63,027 bases of DNA from Chara braunii (lineage: Eukaryota > Streptophyta > Charophyceae > Charales > Characeae): assembly GCA_003427395.1 (NCBI GenBank), contig BFEA01000510.1, positions 283,032-346,058 of the forward strand. The letters run 5' to 3'. Position 1 is the stretch's first letter. The number at the start of each line of letters is the position of its first letter. Of this stretch, positions 24,505 to 33,471 are shown in pieces. The translations under genes and the position numbers were made by a program. Below the pieces are notes generated by a model. It did not search any database, had not been told where the DNA came from, and was given only the letters and a program-made list of their open reading frames with translations.

Positions 24505-24730
24505 GCCCCAAGAGCTTAGCTCAGTGGGTACACCCATAAACTGTTGAGATACAAACCCATGTTCGAACTCAGATGTTGGGATTTGAGGAGTAGAGCCCAT
24601 ATTCCTGACTTGCCCCTGGCCATTTTGCAGGGCCGCGGGGGGGTTGCGGGATGAGTCCTTTGGGACATCCGTTAAAATTGGAACGATACACGGAAGATTC
24701 ACACGGCGCCTGCACAGGGGTGACACGGAT
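24505..24730 (+). mobile_element. SINE-like element with tRNA-derived head
   Basis: A box TAGCTCAGTGGGTA at 24517-24530, matching the tRNA consensus closely, and B box GTTCGAACTC at 24561-24570 at the correct spacing. The body continues through GGGATGAGTCCTTTGGGACA to about 24700. I see no intact tRNA cloverleaf, so it is called as a retroposon and not a tRNA gene. Confidence 0.65.
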
Positions 24731-25499
24731 AAAGCGGGGATCAGCCAATAGCACCGGGGGCCACCTTGTTAAGGGCCGGGGGACTGGTTTGGGAGGACCG
24801 GGTGGCTTTTGGGAGTGTCGTGGGGCATTGCCCCGGTCGGATCCTCCCGGGCGTTTGTAAGCTTGAGTAGGATGGACAAGACTGCCGTGAAGACGGGCGT
24901 GGCCCTGGGCACAAGGGACGCGCATATATAGTAGGCAGGTCCGGCAGCTGAAGATTTTTGGGAAGCCGGACGCTGCCATACCGCGCAGTGCTGAGATGCC
25001 GGGTGACGGCATCAGAGGCGAGAGGGGCAGGTGCTGCTAGCAAGCTGGAGCGGGGAGAGGGAAGGCTCTGAACAGGAGGGGATGTATTATGGCTCGTCTT
25101 CGGGCTGGATGCGTGCGGAGAAGGGCGGAGCGTGGTGAGTGAGACGGGACGTGGTAACCGATTTGGCGCTATGGGAATAGCAGCATGAGGGACGATAGTG
25201 AGCGGGCTACAGAGAAGCGAGCGAAGCAGGGACGAACCCGGGCGGCAGTTTGGGCCGGGTGCATTCGGTATGAAGTGGCAACAAGGAGTGTCAGGGGGGG
25301 ACGAAGGTGCGAAGAGTCGGCTGAACCCGGTGCGGATCTGCGCCAGGTACGCTTGTGAGGAGGGTGCTGCGCTAGCAGCAGTGGAAGGGGGAGAGTAGCA
25401 GAGTAAAGTAAACGAAAGGGATGAACCTGGCGGGGCCCTGCGCCAAGTGCATTCAGAAGGAAGAGGGGGGAAGAACTGAGCATGGCGGGGGAGGGGAGA
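24731..25499. other. no convincing gene; GC-rich imperfect repeats
   Basis: A 253-codon minus-strand frame (25502-24741) is open but is almost entirely Pro, Ser, Leu and Arg. At DNA level, blocks pairing CCGGGTGCATTCG or GCCAAGTGCATTC with GAACCCGG or GAACCTGG recur about three times between 25235 and 25460. I read it as a repeated GC-rich leader whose bias keeps the frame open. Confidence 0.4.
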
Positions 25500-26325
25500 C
25501 ATAACGTGCCCGTTCCTTAACGGAAACGGGCGAAGTAAGGACCGATTTGAGGGTTTTAGCCCCGGGCGACCACAGCCGTAATGTTAGTTTTAGTAGTAGA
25601 TCAATAGGATTAGAGTTAGTAGAGAAGAAGCGTGCGCCGGGGCTATGGCGGAGGGGAGAATAACGGAAAGAAGAAATCAAGGAGCCCACACGATTCTCGA
25701 TGGAATCGAGTGGAGTAGATGTCAAAGTAGGGGTTTTCAGATGGGGCGACCTCAATGGCGCTGTTAGTTTTGGGGTTAGGGGAGTAGGAGTGGAGTTAGT
25801 AGGAATAGTGAGCTGCGCAGGGAAAGTGCTTTGGTCCTATGATGCATCTTCCCACTTTTCAAGGGAAGATTCACGTCCCTCTGCATAAGTTAGCGGGCGC
25901 ATAAACGGGTCAAACACGTCGCTTTGATCGCAACTATCCCTCCTCATCGTAGGCAATCTAGGAGCGCACAAGCTCGGTATCCGCGCCTCCCGTACGGTGC
26001 TCTTCACTGCGTGTGTGAACCTGGCCGCAGGCGGGACCAGGTACCGGTTTGAGGGAAGGTGAAGGATCGTAGCCGGTTTCGTGGCCATCTCAACAGGGAA
26101 AGAGGCGTTCCCGGGGTTTTGCCCCGGGCGAACCGAATGGGATGGATAAATTAGGATGCTAGTTAGTAGAAGGGTAGTCAAAAGGGGTGTGAGGTGTGTG
26201 GAAAAGGTGGTGAAGGCGAGTATGGAATGAGGCGGGCTGATCAGAATAACGGAAAGGCACTTTTCCTACAGGAAGCCCTGCCGAAATTTTCTTGATTTAG
26301 AGAAGTTAGATTATATTTTGACAGG
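25500..26325 (+). mobile_element. possible LTR preceding the R1 copy 2 PBS
   Basis: Inferred from position only: a PBS-like sequence starts at 26326, so the sequence to its left should be LTR. The last part (26255-26325) matches R1 copy 1 beyond its PBS. I cannot identify the LTR start or a matching 3' copy in this window. Confidence 0.3.
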
Positions 26326-26343
26326 TGGCGACTTTGGCGATCC
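26326..26343 (+). other. putative primer-binding site
   Basis: TGGCGACTTTGGCGATCC begins with TGG, the complement of a tRNA 3' CCA, right after an ACAGG that could end an LTR. Plant LTR retroelements often carry a PBS beginning TGGCGACT. The equivalent in R1 copy 1 (4337-4354, minus) is diverged but alignable. Confidence 0.45.
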
Positions 26344-27839
26344 ACCCTGAATAGGGGAGATTATGTTAGGGTCTACCTTTGCCTTGGGCACTGCTTATAG
26401 GTAGATTCAGACTTAGTTAATTAAGGTGATTTGAGTGGGATCGTGATATGAGGATTATTCTCCATAGACTTATAGGTTTAGCTTGGGGATTGACCTGTTT
26501 TGTGTTACAGGTCCTCTTGACCGTTTGATTCAGTATTTGGGCTAGATTCAGCTTGATCCCTTGAGGATCCTCTTCTGTTATCACTGATAACAGGTCGGTT
26601 GCTGATTCGTCGGTTTACGATTCAACTCCAATTCACTCCTGTCACTCGACCTAAAGGCTTTAGCCTTGTGATTGAACTGTTTTGTTGTGTTTTCACCCGG
26701 ACTTTATTGAATGGCCATCCAACAAAAGTCCTGAGTATTTATTTGAGAGTTGCACGAGTTGAGGCTCGTATGGCTAAAGCGACGGGTATGAGTGCAAGGA
26801 ACGATTGAAGTTGACCCCGTGTAGTGCGTGGACTTTTGGATGAATCTTTGATGTGATTGCACGTATGGTTGTGGTTCGGCTTCTGGATGTGACTGGCTGC
26901 GATTACATACATATATGGCTGAGAGGGGCCCCACTGTGACTGTGAGAAGTGATCGTCCCATATTAGCAACCCTCTATATATATGTGTGTATATATTTATC
27001 TCGAGTGTTTCGTGCGGCCTACTGGGACCACGCGTAAGGGTTAAACAGATTATGGGTTTGAGAGAAAAGGGAGATCCCCTTTTATCATTTGCTTCTTAGA
27101 GATTTTTATGGTTGGACGTTGTAGTCCGTGGCAGCCGTCAAAGTCAAACCCCTTGACTTTCGCCCAGGCCCAGGGAGGACTTACCCCTAGGGCCGCAAGG
27201 GACGACTACCACCACAGATGAGGACCTGTGTACCACCCACTCTGCACAGAGTGCATAAGAGGGTGTGTGGTCTTCAACCGCGCTTGGCGGTTGTCCAGCG
27301 TCGAGAGATTAGCCCTCAAGGCGCGTGTCAGCCGACACTTGAGTGTCGAATGTGATCCTCGAGATTAACGAGGACCTCATGAGTATGGGTACTACATAGT
27401 ACGCCATCATTGCGGCCGCTTGCGTACGCTTGCATTGCGAATCGATATGAGTTAGCCCTGCGTCCGCGTGATTTTATACTAAACCTCGCGCGCGACGCCT
27501 ATCCGATTTCCGCGTTGGAAAGTTATGGGACGGCTACTAAGGGGCTAGGAGAGTTGTCGAGTTGCTTGTGTTGTGTCGTTTCGTGTGTGTATGTGTGTGT
27601 GCGTGTTTTGTTTTGTGGTTGTTAAAGTGGTGTGCGTGTGGTGTGTGGGATGCGTCCTAGTCGACCGATGACGAGCCGCGCTTGGGACTTCAGTCCCCCA
27701 AGATGTCGGTTCGCGTGCGGGTTCAATAGGCGTATTACCGCGCGTACCCTCTATGCTACAACGAACGAGAAACGCCCTCGGCTTGTCCACCTCTGCGATT
27801 GCAACTGATTAGCTTTCGTACTGTGGACTGGTAGCTCGG

Positions 27840-27999
27840 NNNNNNNNNNNNNNNNNNNNNNNNNNNNNNNNNNNNNNNNNNNNNNNNNNNNNNNNNNNNN
27901 NNNNNNNNNNNNNNNNNNNNNNNNNNNNNNNNNNNNNNNNNNNNNNNNNNNNNNNNNNNNNNNNNNNNNNNNNNNNNNNNNNNNNNNNNNNNNNNNNNN
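27840..27999. other. assembly gap, 160 N
   Basis: The gap falls exactly on the GC-rich hairpin of R1. Copies 1 and 3 show only about 40-45 bp at this place, so the true missing sequence is probably much shorter than 160 bases. Confidence 0.95.
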
Positions 28000-28230
28000 G
28001 GAGGTAAGTCGTGCCTCGCGTAGGCCCTATCCTGTCGTAGGGGCTCGCGAGAGGTATGGTTGGCGCACTCGGCCGGAGCGGCTTGCGGAAGCTCTATTTG
28101 TGTGTTCGCAGCAAGGTTGGTCCAACTCCTGCGTGACGCGGCCGGGAGGGTCCCGCGCTGCCCTGGTGCGGTGCGTGACCGAATGCGCTCAACAGGTGAC
28201 GCCGTTGTCGGGGATAACGGTTGCCTACCG

Positions 28231-29468
28231 TTGTCCCTGGTGGAACGACATCCGGGTATTGGAAGTGAGAAAATAGGCAAGGATGAAAAGTCTTTGTTAG
28301 GACTATATGAGTGATCAGTTGATATATCGACTATTGATTGGAAGTGTCGTAGAGTTGAGAGATCCTTAAAAATCGGGTCTAGATTTGAGGCACGTTGATG
28401 ATTCAGGCGAAGTGACCACTTCTGCCTTGTCGACTGGTCTGGGCAGAATGGTTGGTGGCAGACAGTGTAGGATAAAAAGCGTGAAGTGAGGGTTGATTGG
28501 GCGGTGTGGTTTTTGATTGATGTGGTCTGATTTGGATTGATATGGTATGAGTGACTCGAGGGTGATAAGTGTTTTGATTCTGCGCTCACCAACTTTGACT
28601 AGCATGATGGTATTTGGGATTGGTGACTCTTCTGGTCGGAGGTTGGTAGGCCTGTGCAGTGCTTTGCGTGCTTGGCTTGGCTAAGGTTAAGCGTGGCTAT
28701 TGCGGGAGTTAGCCCTATGGTGTACCCTCCCTGACTGCCATAAGAGTCGTCTGACTGATTGGGAATACGGTTGCATCAGAGTGGAGTTAAGGATGAGCGA
28801 GATAATATTTCCTCTGTGAAGAGTTGAAGGAATAAATCCCCTCCTAGGTGTCAGGTTAGAAATCGTATGTGCGCTTTGAGGAGAAGTAGGTTAGGGAAAG
28901 CTGAAGGGTATTACGTGCATGGACTTAGATGTTTGAGTCTGGATTTTAAGCGATTGTTCTGCTACGAGACGTAGTGAGTCTGGGTAATACCTTCTTTACG
29001 TAGAGGATATCTAATCCTAGAGGGAGTTGAAGTAGCAATGGAAGAGCTAACACTTAGACTATTTTGCTCACCTTTAATAGAGCGGCGGGTAGTAACTGAT
29101 GTTAGACTTTTACCTGAACCCTTCCGGGCTTGGACCATGCACTTAGGAAGCTAAAGACTTGAGACCATCTGCTTGAGGATGTCACTTTGAGTTATATATT
29201 GGACTCGCCTATGGATGCCAGACCTTGTAGGCCTAGTCTATGTCTGATTATGGGAAGTTACATGTTTAAGTAGATATTCTTTTCAGGAATATGTCGTGTG
29301 GGTTATTTTATTGGGGTTATATTTTGGATTTTATCAATCTGTAGGAATCTATAATGTCTTCAGTCCAACATTTGGCTCATGGTTGGCCATCTAGCCTATA
29401 CATTTGGGTCTCTCTTCCAAGAGAGGTAGGGATTGCCAGTCTGATAACGAAAGGCACATGATGGACGT
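28231..29468. other. no recognisable gene
   Basis: No motif-bearing frame on either strand. By position this would be leader or decayed sequence between R1 copy 2 and the plus-strand frames at 29.5-32.0 kb. Confidence 0.35.
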
Positions 29469-30158
29469 TTGTCTGTGATGGGCAGAACCCAGACAAAGCA
29501 AGGGCAACTCAGGATGCCTTATGCACGGGAAGACCCGCGTATGATCGGGCCGATTGAGAAAGAGGGAGGGCTCGAGGTGTCTTTACCCAGGCGGGTCAGA
29601 GACGGAGAGTATATTTCATCATGGTGGAGTGTGATGATGGGCACACACATCTTTGTCTGGATTGAGTCTGGGTTCGATGACCAGCAGGAATGCGCAATTG
29701 TGAGGGTGACCCTGTACGCCTCTGCCACCTTTTGGGTCGAGCATGGGATAAAATTGGCACTGGGGCATGGAAGCCTGCTTGCTAAGCCTTTGAGGGTAGC
29801 CGAGGAAGCTTCAGCAAAGTGGGCGAGGGAAGTGTCCCCTGACGGGGAAGAGCAAGTACTAACCCATGTGGAGGTTAAGTGCGTCGGAAAGTTCGCACTC
29901 CCATCGGCTCCACTACAAGTCGTCCTGCCTGGATTCCTCGTAGAGAGGAGCTTTGGTGGGCAGGCAAGGGTAGAGGGGGCAACTGAAGCCGCTATGAGGG
30001 TGCAAAACTGGGAGTACGAACTTTATACATATGAACTGATATATGGTCTGTACTTAGACCCGAAATTCTCACCTTCTAGTCAGTGGCTCAGGAACACGGC
30101 CAATACAGTGGACGTATACGCCTCGTCTCATGATCCGAATGAGGGAAATTTAAACTAG
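29469..30158 (+). CDS. unrecognised 229-codon ORF upstream of gag
   Basis: One uninterrupted frame with balanced, protein-like composition: an N-terminal basic/polar part, then WWSVMMGTHIFVWIES, a central Glu/Ala/Lys part and a C-terminal YELYTYELIYGLYLDPKF segment. The first codon is not necessarily the true start (GTG at 29469). It lies 277 bp before the gag remnant on the same strand, so it may be part of the same element, perhaps a matrix-like or accessory protein. I do not recognise the family. Its intactness contrasts with the broken frames next to it. Confidence 0.4.
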   Translation: MSVMGRTQTKQGQLRMPYAREDPRMIGPIEKEGGLEVSLPRRVRDGEYISSWWSVMMGTHIFVWIESGFDDQQECAIVRVTLYASATFWVEHGIKLALGHGSLLAKPLRVAEEASAKWAREVSPDGEEQVLTHVEVKCVGKFALPSAPLQVVLPGFLVERSFGGQARVEGATEAAMRVQNWEYELYTYELIYGLYLDPKFSPSSQWLRNTANTVDVYASSHDPNEGNLN

Positions 30159-30434
30159 GAGGAGATTCGGGCAGCAGTGGACCGATAGGGAATGCCTTCT
30201 TTTTTTTCTGCTAATTGTGCTTCTTCTGACTTGGCTGTGGTCGTCTCTTTACTTATTGTCGTAATTATGAAGGTAAAGCGTCGGGATAGCTAAGGGTTGC
30301 GGCCAGATTGTATGAGTAAAGGGGCATATAGCGTGGCTGGAGTGTTAGTAGTTTACCTTTGTCTACCTGAGCTTACTTGAATCATTTTTCGGTGATCTAT
30401 TGCCCGCTATCCGTATCAACTTGTTGCCGGCATC

Positions 30435-31974
30435 ATGGCAGACGAAAGCGGCTTCGCCAAAATCCTGCATTGGAGGAACTCGTGCCTCATGAAGGTGTTG
30501 TTGCATGAGGTGCTGCAGGAGTCAATGCCCCCAGACCTGCGCGCCCTGCTGTTCCAAGGAAGGAACTTGTCTAGCTTTCTGCGCGACCTTCAAGATTTCC
30601 GCCTTATGAAGAAGTGAGACAAGAAGGCGATGTGATACATGTTCCCCTTGTTCGTATGTGAGGGACTAAGCGAGGAGGTATACGCCCTCAAGCAGAAGGC
30701 GAAGACGTGGGATGAGCTGGAGAGTTCCCTAAGGCTAAGGTTCCCAGAAGACGGAGTAGAAGGTCAACGTGGGGACTGCTCTGTTGCACCAACTGCGGGC
30801 GCGTCATCCCAGGCGGAGTTAAGCGGCCTGCAAAGGCAGGTAGGGGCCTTGGAAGAGAGGTTAGCCCGTCTGAAGGAGGCCAGGAAAGGCAAGCGGAAGA
30901 TTTCAGAGGATTCCCCAAGTAAGCCGACTGACCAGGGAAGAAGAGGAGAGGAAAAGAATGACCAAGAATCACCCCTCTCGATAGGAACCCCAAAGAGGCG
31001 AACCGGGGCTCAAGCGAGCGACGAAGGCGAAAGATTCGTCGAAATAAAGGAGGAACAGGATGTTAATATAGCCCAACCTGTCCGTGCGCCAGATCCAAAG
31101 AGGGGGCGCGCTAGCATGGAAGCATCCTCATCGGCAGGTCGGGAAGGGCAAAAGAGTGGATGGTGGCCAGAGCAATGGGTGACGGTGGTATGCGATCATT
31201 GGGGAGGGACTGGCCGTATCCCTCGAGGAAGTAAGGAAAAGGGTGTGATAGGAAGAAAAGGGGAGCTTGCCTCCCAAGCCAACAAAGGCTCAGCGAGAGG
31301 CGAGGGGTTGGGCCCAGGGAGGTCAGGATACCGGAAAAGGGCAGTGCACGCAACAAGAGGTAGTCACTTCGCTAGGAATGGGAGGCGAAACTGCTCAAAG
31401 GGGGCCTTCGGTGGCCGAGCAGATACTATATCGGCGGTGGATGCCGTACGATCAGATGGGTATGGTGCCTGCGATTGGGATAGACTTCTTCAAGGGTTAT
31501 CATGTCCCCGATTTCCTTGACAAGTTGGAACAGATAGCATCCCGCTACAAGTGGAGCAAGGAGCGAATGCTGGAAGAGGTCATGGGGTTTATCCATATAG
31601 GGCTGAGGGATGAAGTTGATAGCTTGGTTAAAAGAGCGAGGTCATCATGGGGGAAATTCTGTGATGACATGAGGCATAAGTACTGGCTAGGTGAGGAGCA
31701 CCCGACCAATAACGATTCTGAGATGGTACCCAGGCCTCTGGTAGCCCAAGCCCAGCCCGGGAGGCCAGTACAACTACCGTCGCAGCAAGTGCCGCAAGGC
31801 GGCAGGGCCAACGCAGAAGGTCAAAGGCGGACGGTTGGAAGAGGCCGTGGACATGGCGGGCGTGGCTACGCGGGCCGTGGAGATGGTGGACGTGGCAGTG
31901 GAGGTCGCGGGAATGACAAGCAAGGCGCGGAAGGTCGCCATGGGAGTCAGCGAAACCATAAGTGGGGCTCATAG
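30435..31974 (+). pseudogene. gag: retrotransposon gag remnant with two capsid-like regions
   Basis: Reading starts at ATG 30435. The first capsid-like region (30500-30760) has the pattern of a gag capsid: FQGRNLSSFLRDL, then LFVCEGLSEEVYALKQKAKT and WDELESSLRLRF, with TGA stops at 30615 and 30633. A heptad-like coiled coil follows (about 30819-30890), then a Lys/Glu/Ser-rich linker. After a frame change near 31260 a second capsid-like region (31440-31710) repeats the pattern: FFKGYHVPDFLDKLEQIA, YKWSKERMLEEVMGFI, then SWGKFCDDMRHKYW. The C-terminus is a Gly-Arg-rich (RGG-type) nucleic-acid-binding tail, not a CCHC knuckle. No protease or reverse transcriptase follows. Family assignment rests on pattern, not on a search. 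Confidence 0.55.
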
Positions 31975-32095
31975 AAGAAAGGGGCTTGATGATGCCGAAT
32001 AAGACGATCGTTAGAGTGAGCCGGGTGATCAAGGGTGCGGAAAGAGTAGATGAGGCGACTAGGGCAGAGAAAGTATAGTAGTATGTAATGGGGAC

Positions 32096-32401
32096 TCATC
32101 CTAACTCCTGGGTCGGAAGGTCTCTGTCAATCGTCTGCCTTAGATCCTTGGCTTTGTTGATGGTAGAGATCCAGCTGTACATGTATTGATCTGGGAATTG
32201 GGATAGCAGGCTAACTGTTGCGTGACCCCAAACCCCGTACTGATTGGTAAAGGCTAGTTGCATATTATCTGGGCCAGGACAGGTATATACTTGGATGTGT
32301 ATAGTGCATAGGATGGATCCGGGGAGGGGTTTCACAATAATGGTCCGGTAAGGTGACTTAGGTTGTAGATAACTTGCCATGTAGGTGAAACCAGGGAGCA
32401 T
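32096..32401 (-). CDS. unrecognised 101-codon ORF
   Basis: A single frame with well-mixed composition (YLQPKSPYRTIIVKPLPG, then VYTCPGPDNMQLAFTNQYGV and a C-terminal WISTINKAKDLRQTIDRDLP). It runs opposite to the gag remnant. It could be the last exon or tail of a larger decayed gene. No motif is recognised and the start is uncertain. Confidence 0.3.
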   Translation of the reverse strand: MLPGFTYMASYLQPKSPYRTIIVKPLPGSILCTIHIQVYTCPGPDNMQLAFTNQYGVWGHATVSLLSQFPDQYMYSWISTINKAKDLRQTIDRDLPTQELG

Positions 32402-33471
32402 TGCGTGAGTGAAGACTGGTCTGCCTACTCGTCAGTAGGACCAAGGTTTTTTGTATATAGAGACTAAGCTAGATATTTGCATACCTAGGTGTAGCCATGA
32501 CTACCTTATCCGTCTGTACATAGGCAGAGTGTAGTATTGGACGAATCACTTGTTTTTTTTTTTNTNTNTGATTTAGGTGGTTGCGTCCAAATGTGTGATA
32601 TGGTGGTGTGTTGGGATAGATTCGCGTGCTTTGAGCTCTGTGTGTGTTTGGGTATATTCCGAGATACTTGTGTGTTCGGGACATGGGTTACTCAGCGGAG
32701 TGGGACGTGAGGGCTGGGTACCTATGTTGTTTTTGGGAGAGACCTTTTTATCATGGGGTATATATTGAGTGAGACCCTATGAGGCTTGGTTTTTGTGACG
32801 ATCACTATCACTCTCACTTGTATGGTTTTATCCTGATGAATGTCGACTTTGTGTGAAAGATGTGTGGATGTGTGACATGTGAAGCTGTCTACTCCTCGGT
32901 ATACTCGTGCGCCCTGCCCACGGGCAGTTGATAGGGCAGAGTATAAGGGGAGGAAGCGCAGCCTGTTTGTGAAAAGTTGTGAGGATTTTTGAAGATTTAT
33001 GAGCCCAGGAGGCTCAAAACGCTTACCATGCTGATTGTTGGTTGGTTGAATGTGATGAAGACCCATAAGATGGTCTCTCAGTGATGTTTTGTTCTATGAA
33101 GAAACCCCTGGATTTTTGGCAAGGGGGACGTTGTGTGTTGACGGTACATAGGCTAGTGTCGTAGGCTGGGGCTAATTGTGCATAGACCACAACTGCGTAT
33201 GGCACATAGACTGTTTATCGTAGATCGTTGTGCGACGGCCACATACATGATGGTTCAGAGAGAAAAAAATCTGGCAGAGAGTTAGACCCTTTTGTAAGTT
33301 CAGGGGGTCTGGCTCAAAGCCTCGCACATGCTGGAACCCACTCCATCGCCGTCGCGTCGTCGTCGATATCACCTTCACCTGGTCTGGCATACACCAGACC
33401 GAAAGAATCAGATGTCTCCCCACAGACATCCTCGTCTCCGGCATCCACCCTTTCCTCGTCCGTAATACTGG
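32402..33471. other. no confident gene
   Basis: Contains ambiguous bases in a T-rich spot near 32564-32568. A minus-strand open stretch (33444-33172) is in phase with the ParB-like frame to its right, beyond its TGA at 33472-33474, so the protein may have extended further. I see no motif to prove it. Confidence 0.35.

Larger units (their letters stand above)
26255..28230 (+). mobile_element. dispersed repeat R1, copy 2 (most complete)
   Basis: Co-linear with copy 1 (reverse complement of 2670-4440) and partly with copies at 42965-43415 (minus) and 61007-61310 (plus). From left to right it holds an AAATTTTCTTGATTTAG block, the PBS-like site, a block ending in GGACTTTTGGATGAATC, an AAGTCAAACCCCTTGACTTT block (about 27139-27158), a hairpin-rich part and a GGCCGGGAGGGTCCCGC end. 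It includes the assembly gap. No ORF is conserved between copies, which fits an untranslated leader or a non-autonomous element. Confidence 0.65.

Noticed and set aside
24741-25502. 253-codon minus-strand open frame
   Set aside because: Almost only Pro, Ser, Leu and Arg; the underlying DNA is GC-rich with internal imperfect repeats, so the frame is open by composition.
27756-28592. 278-codon minus frame shared in part with 2554-2964
   Set aside because: It crosses the assembly gap and the similarity is at DNA level within repeat R1; the two frames diverge with indels.
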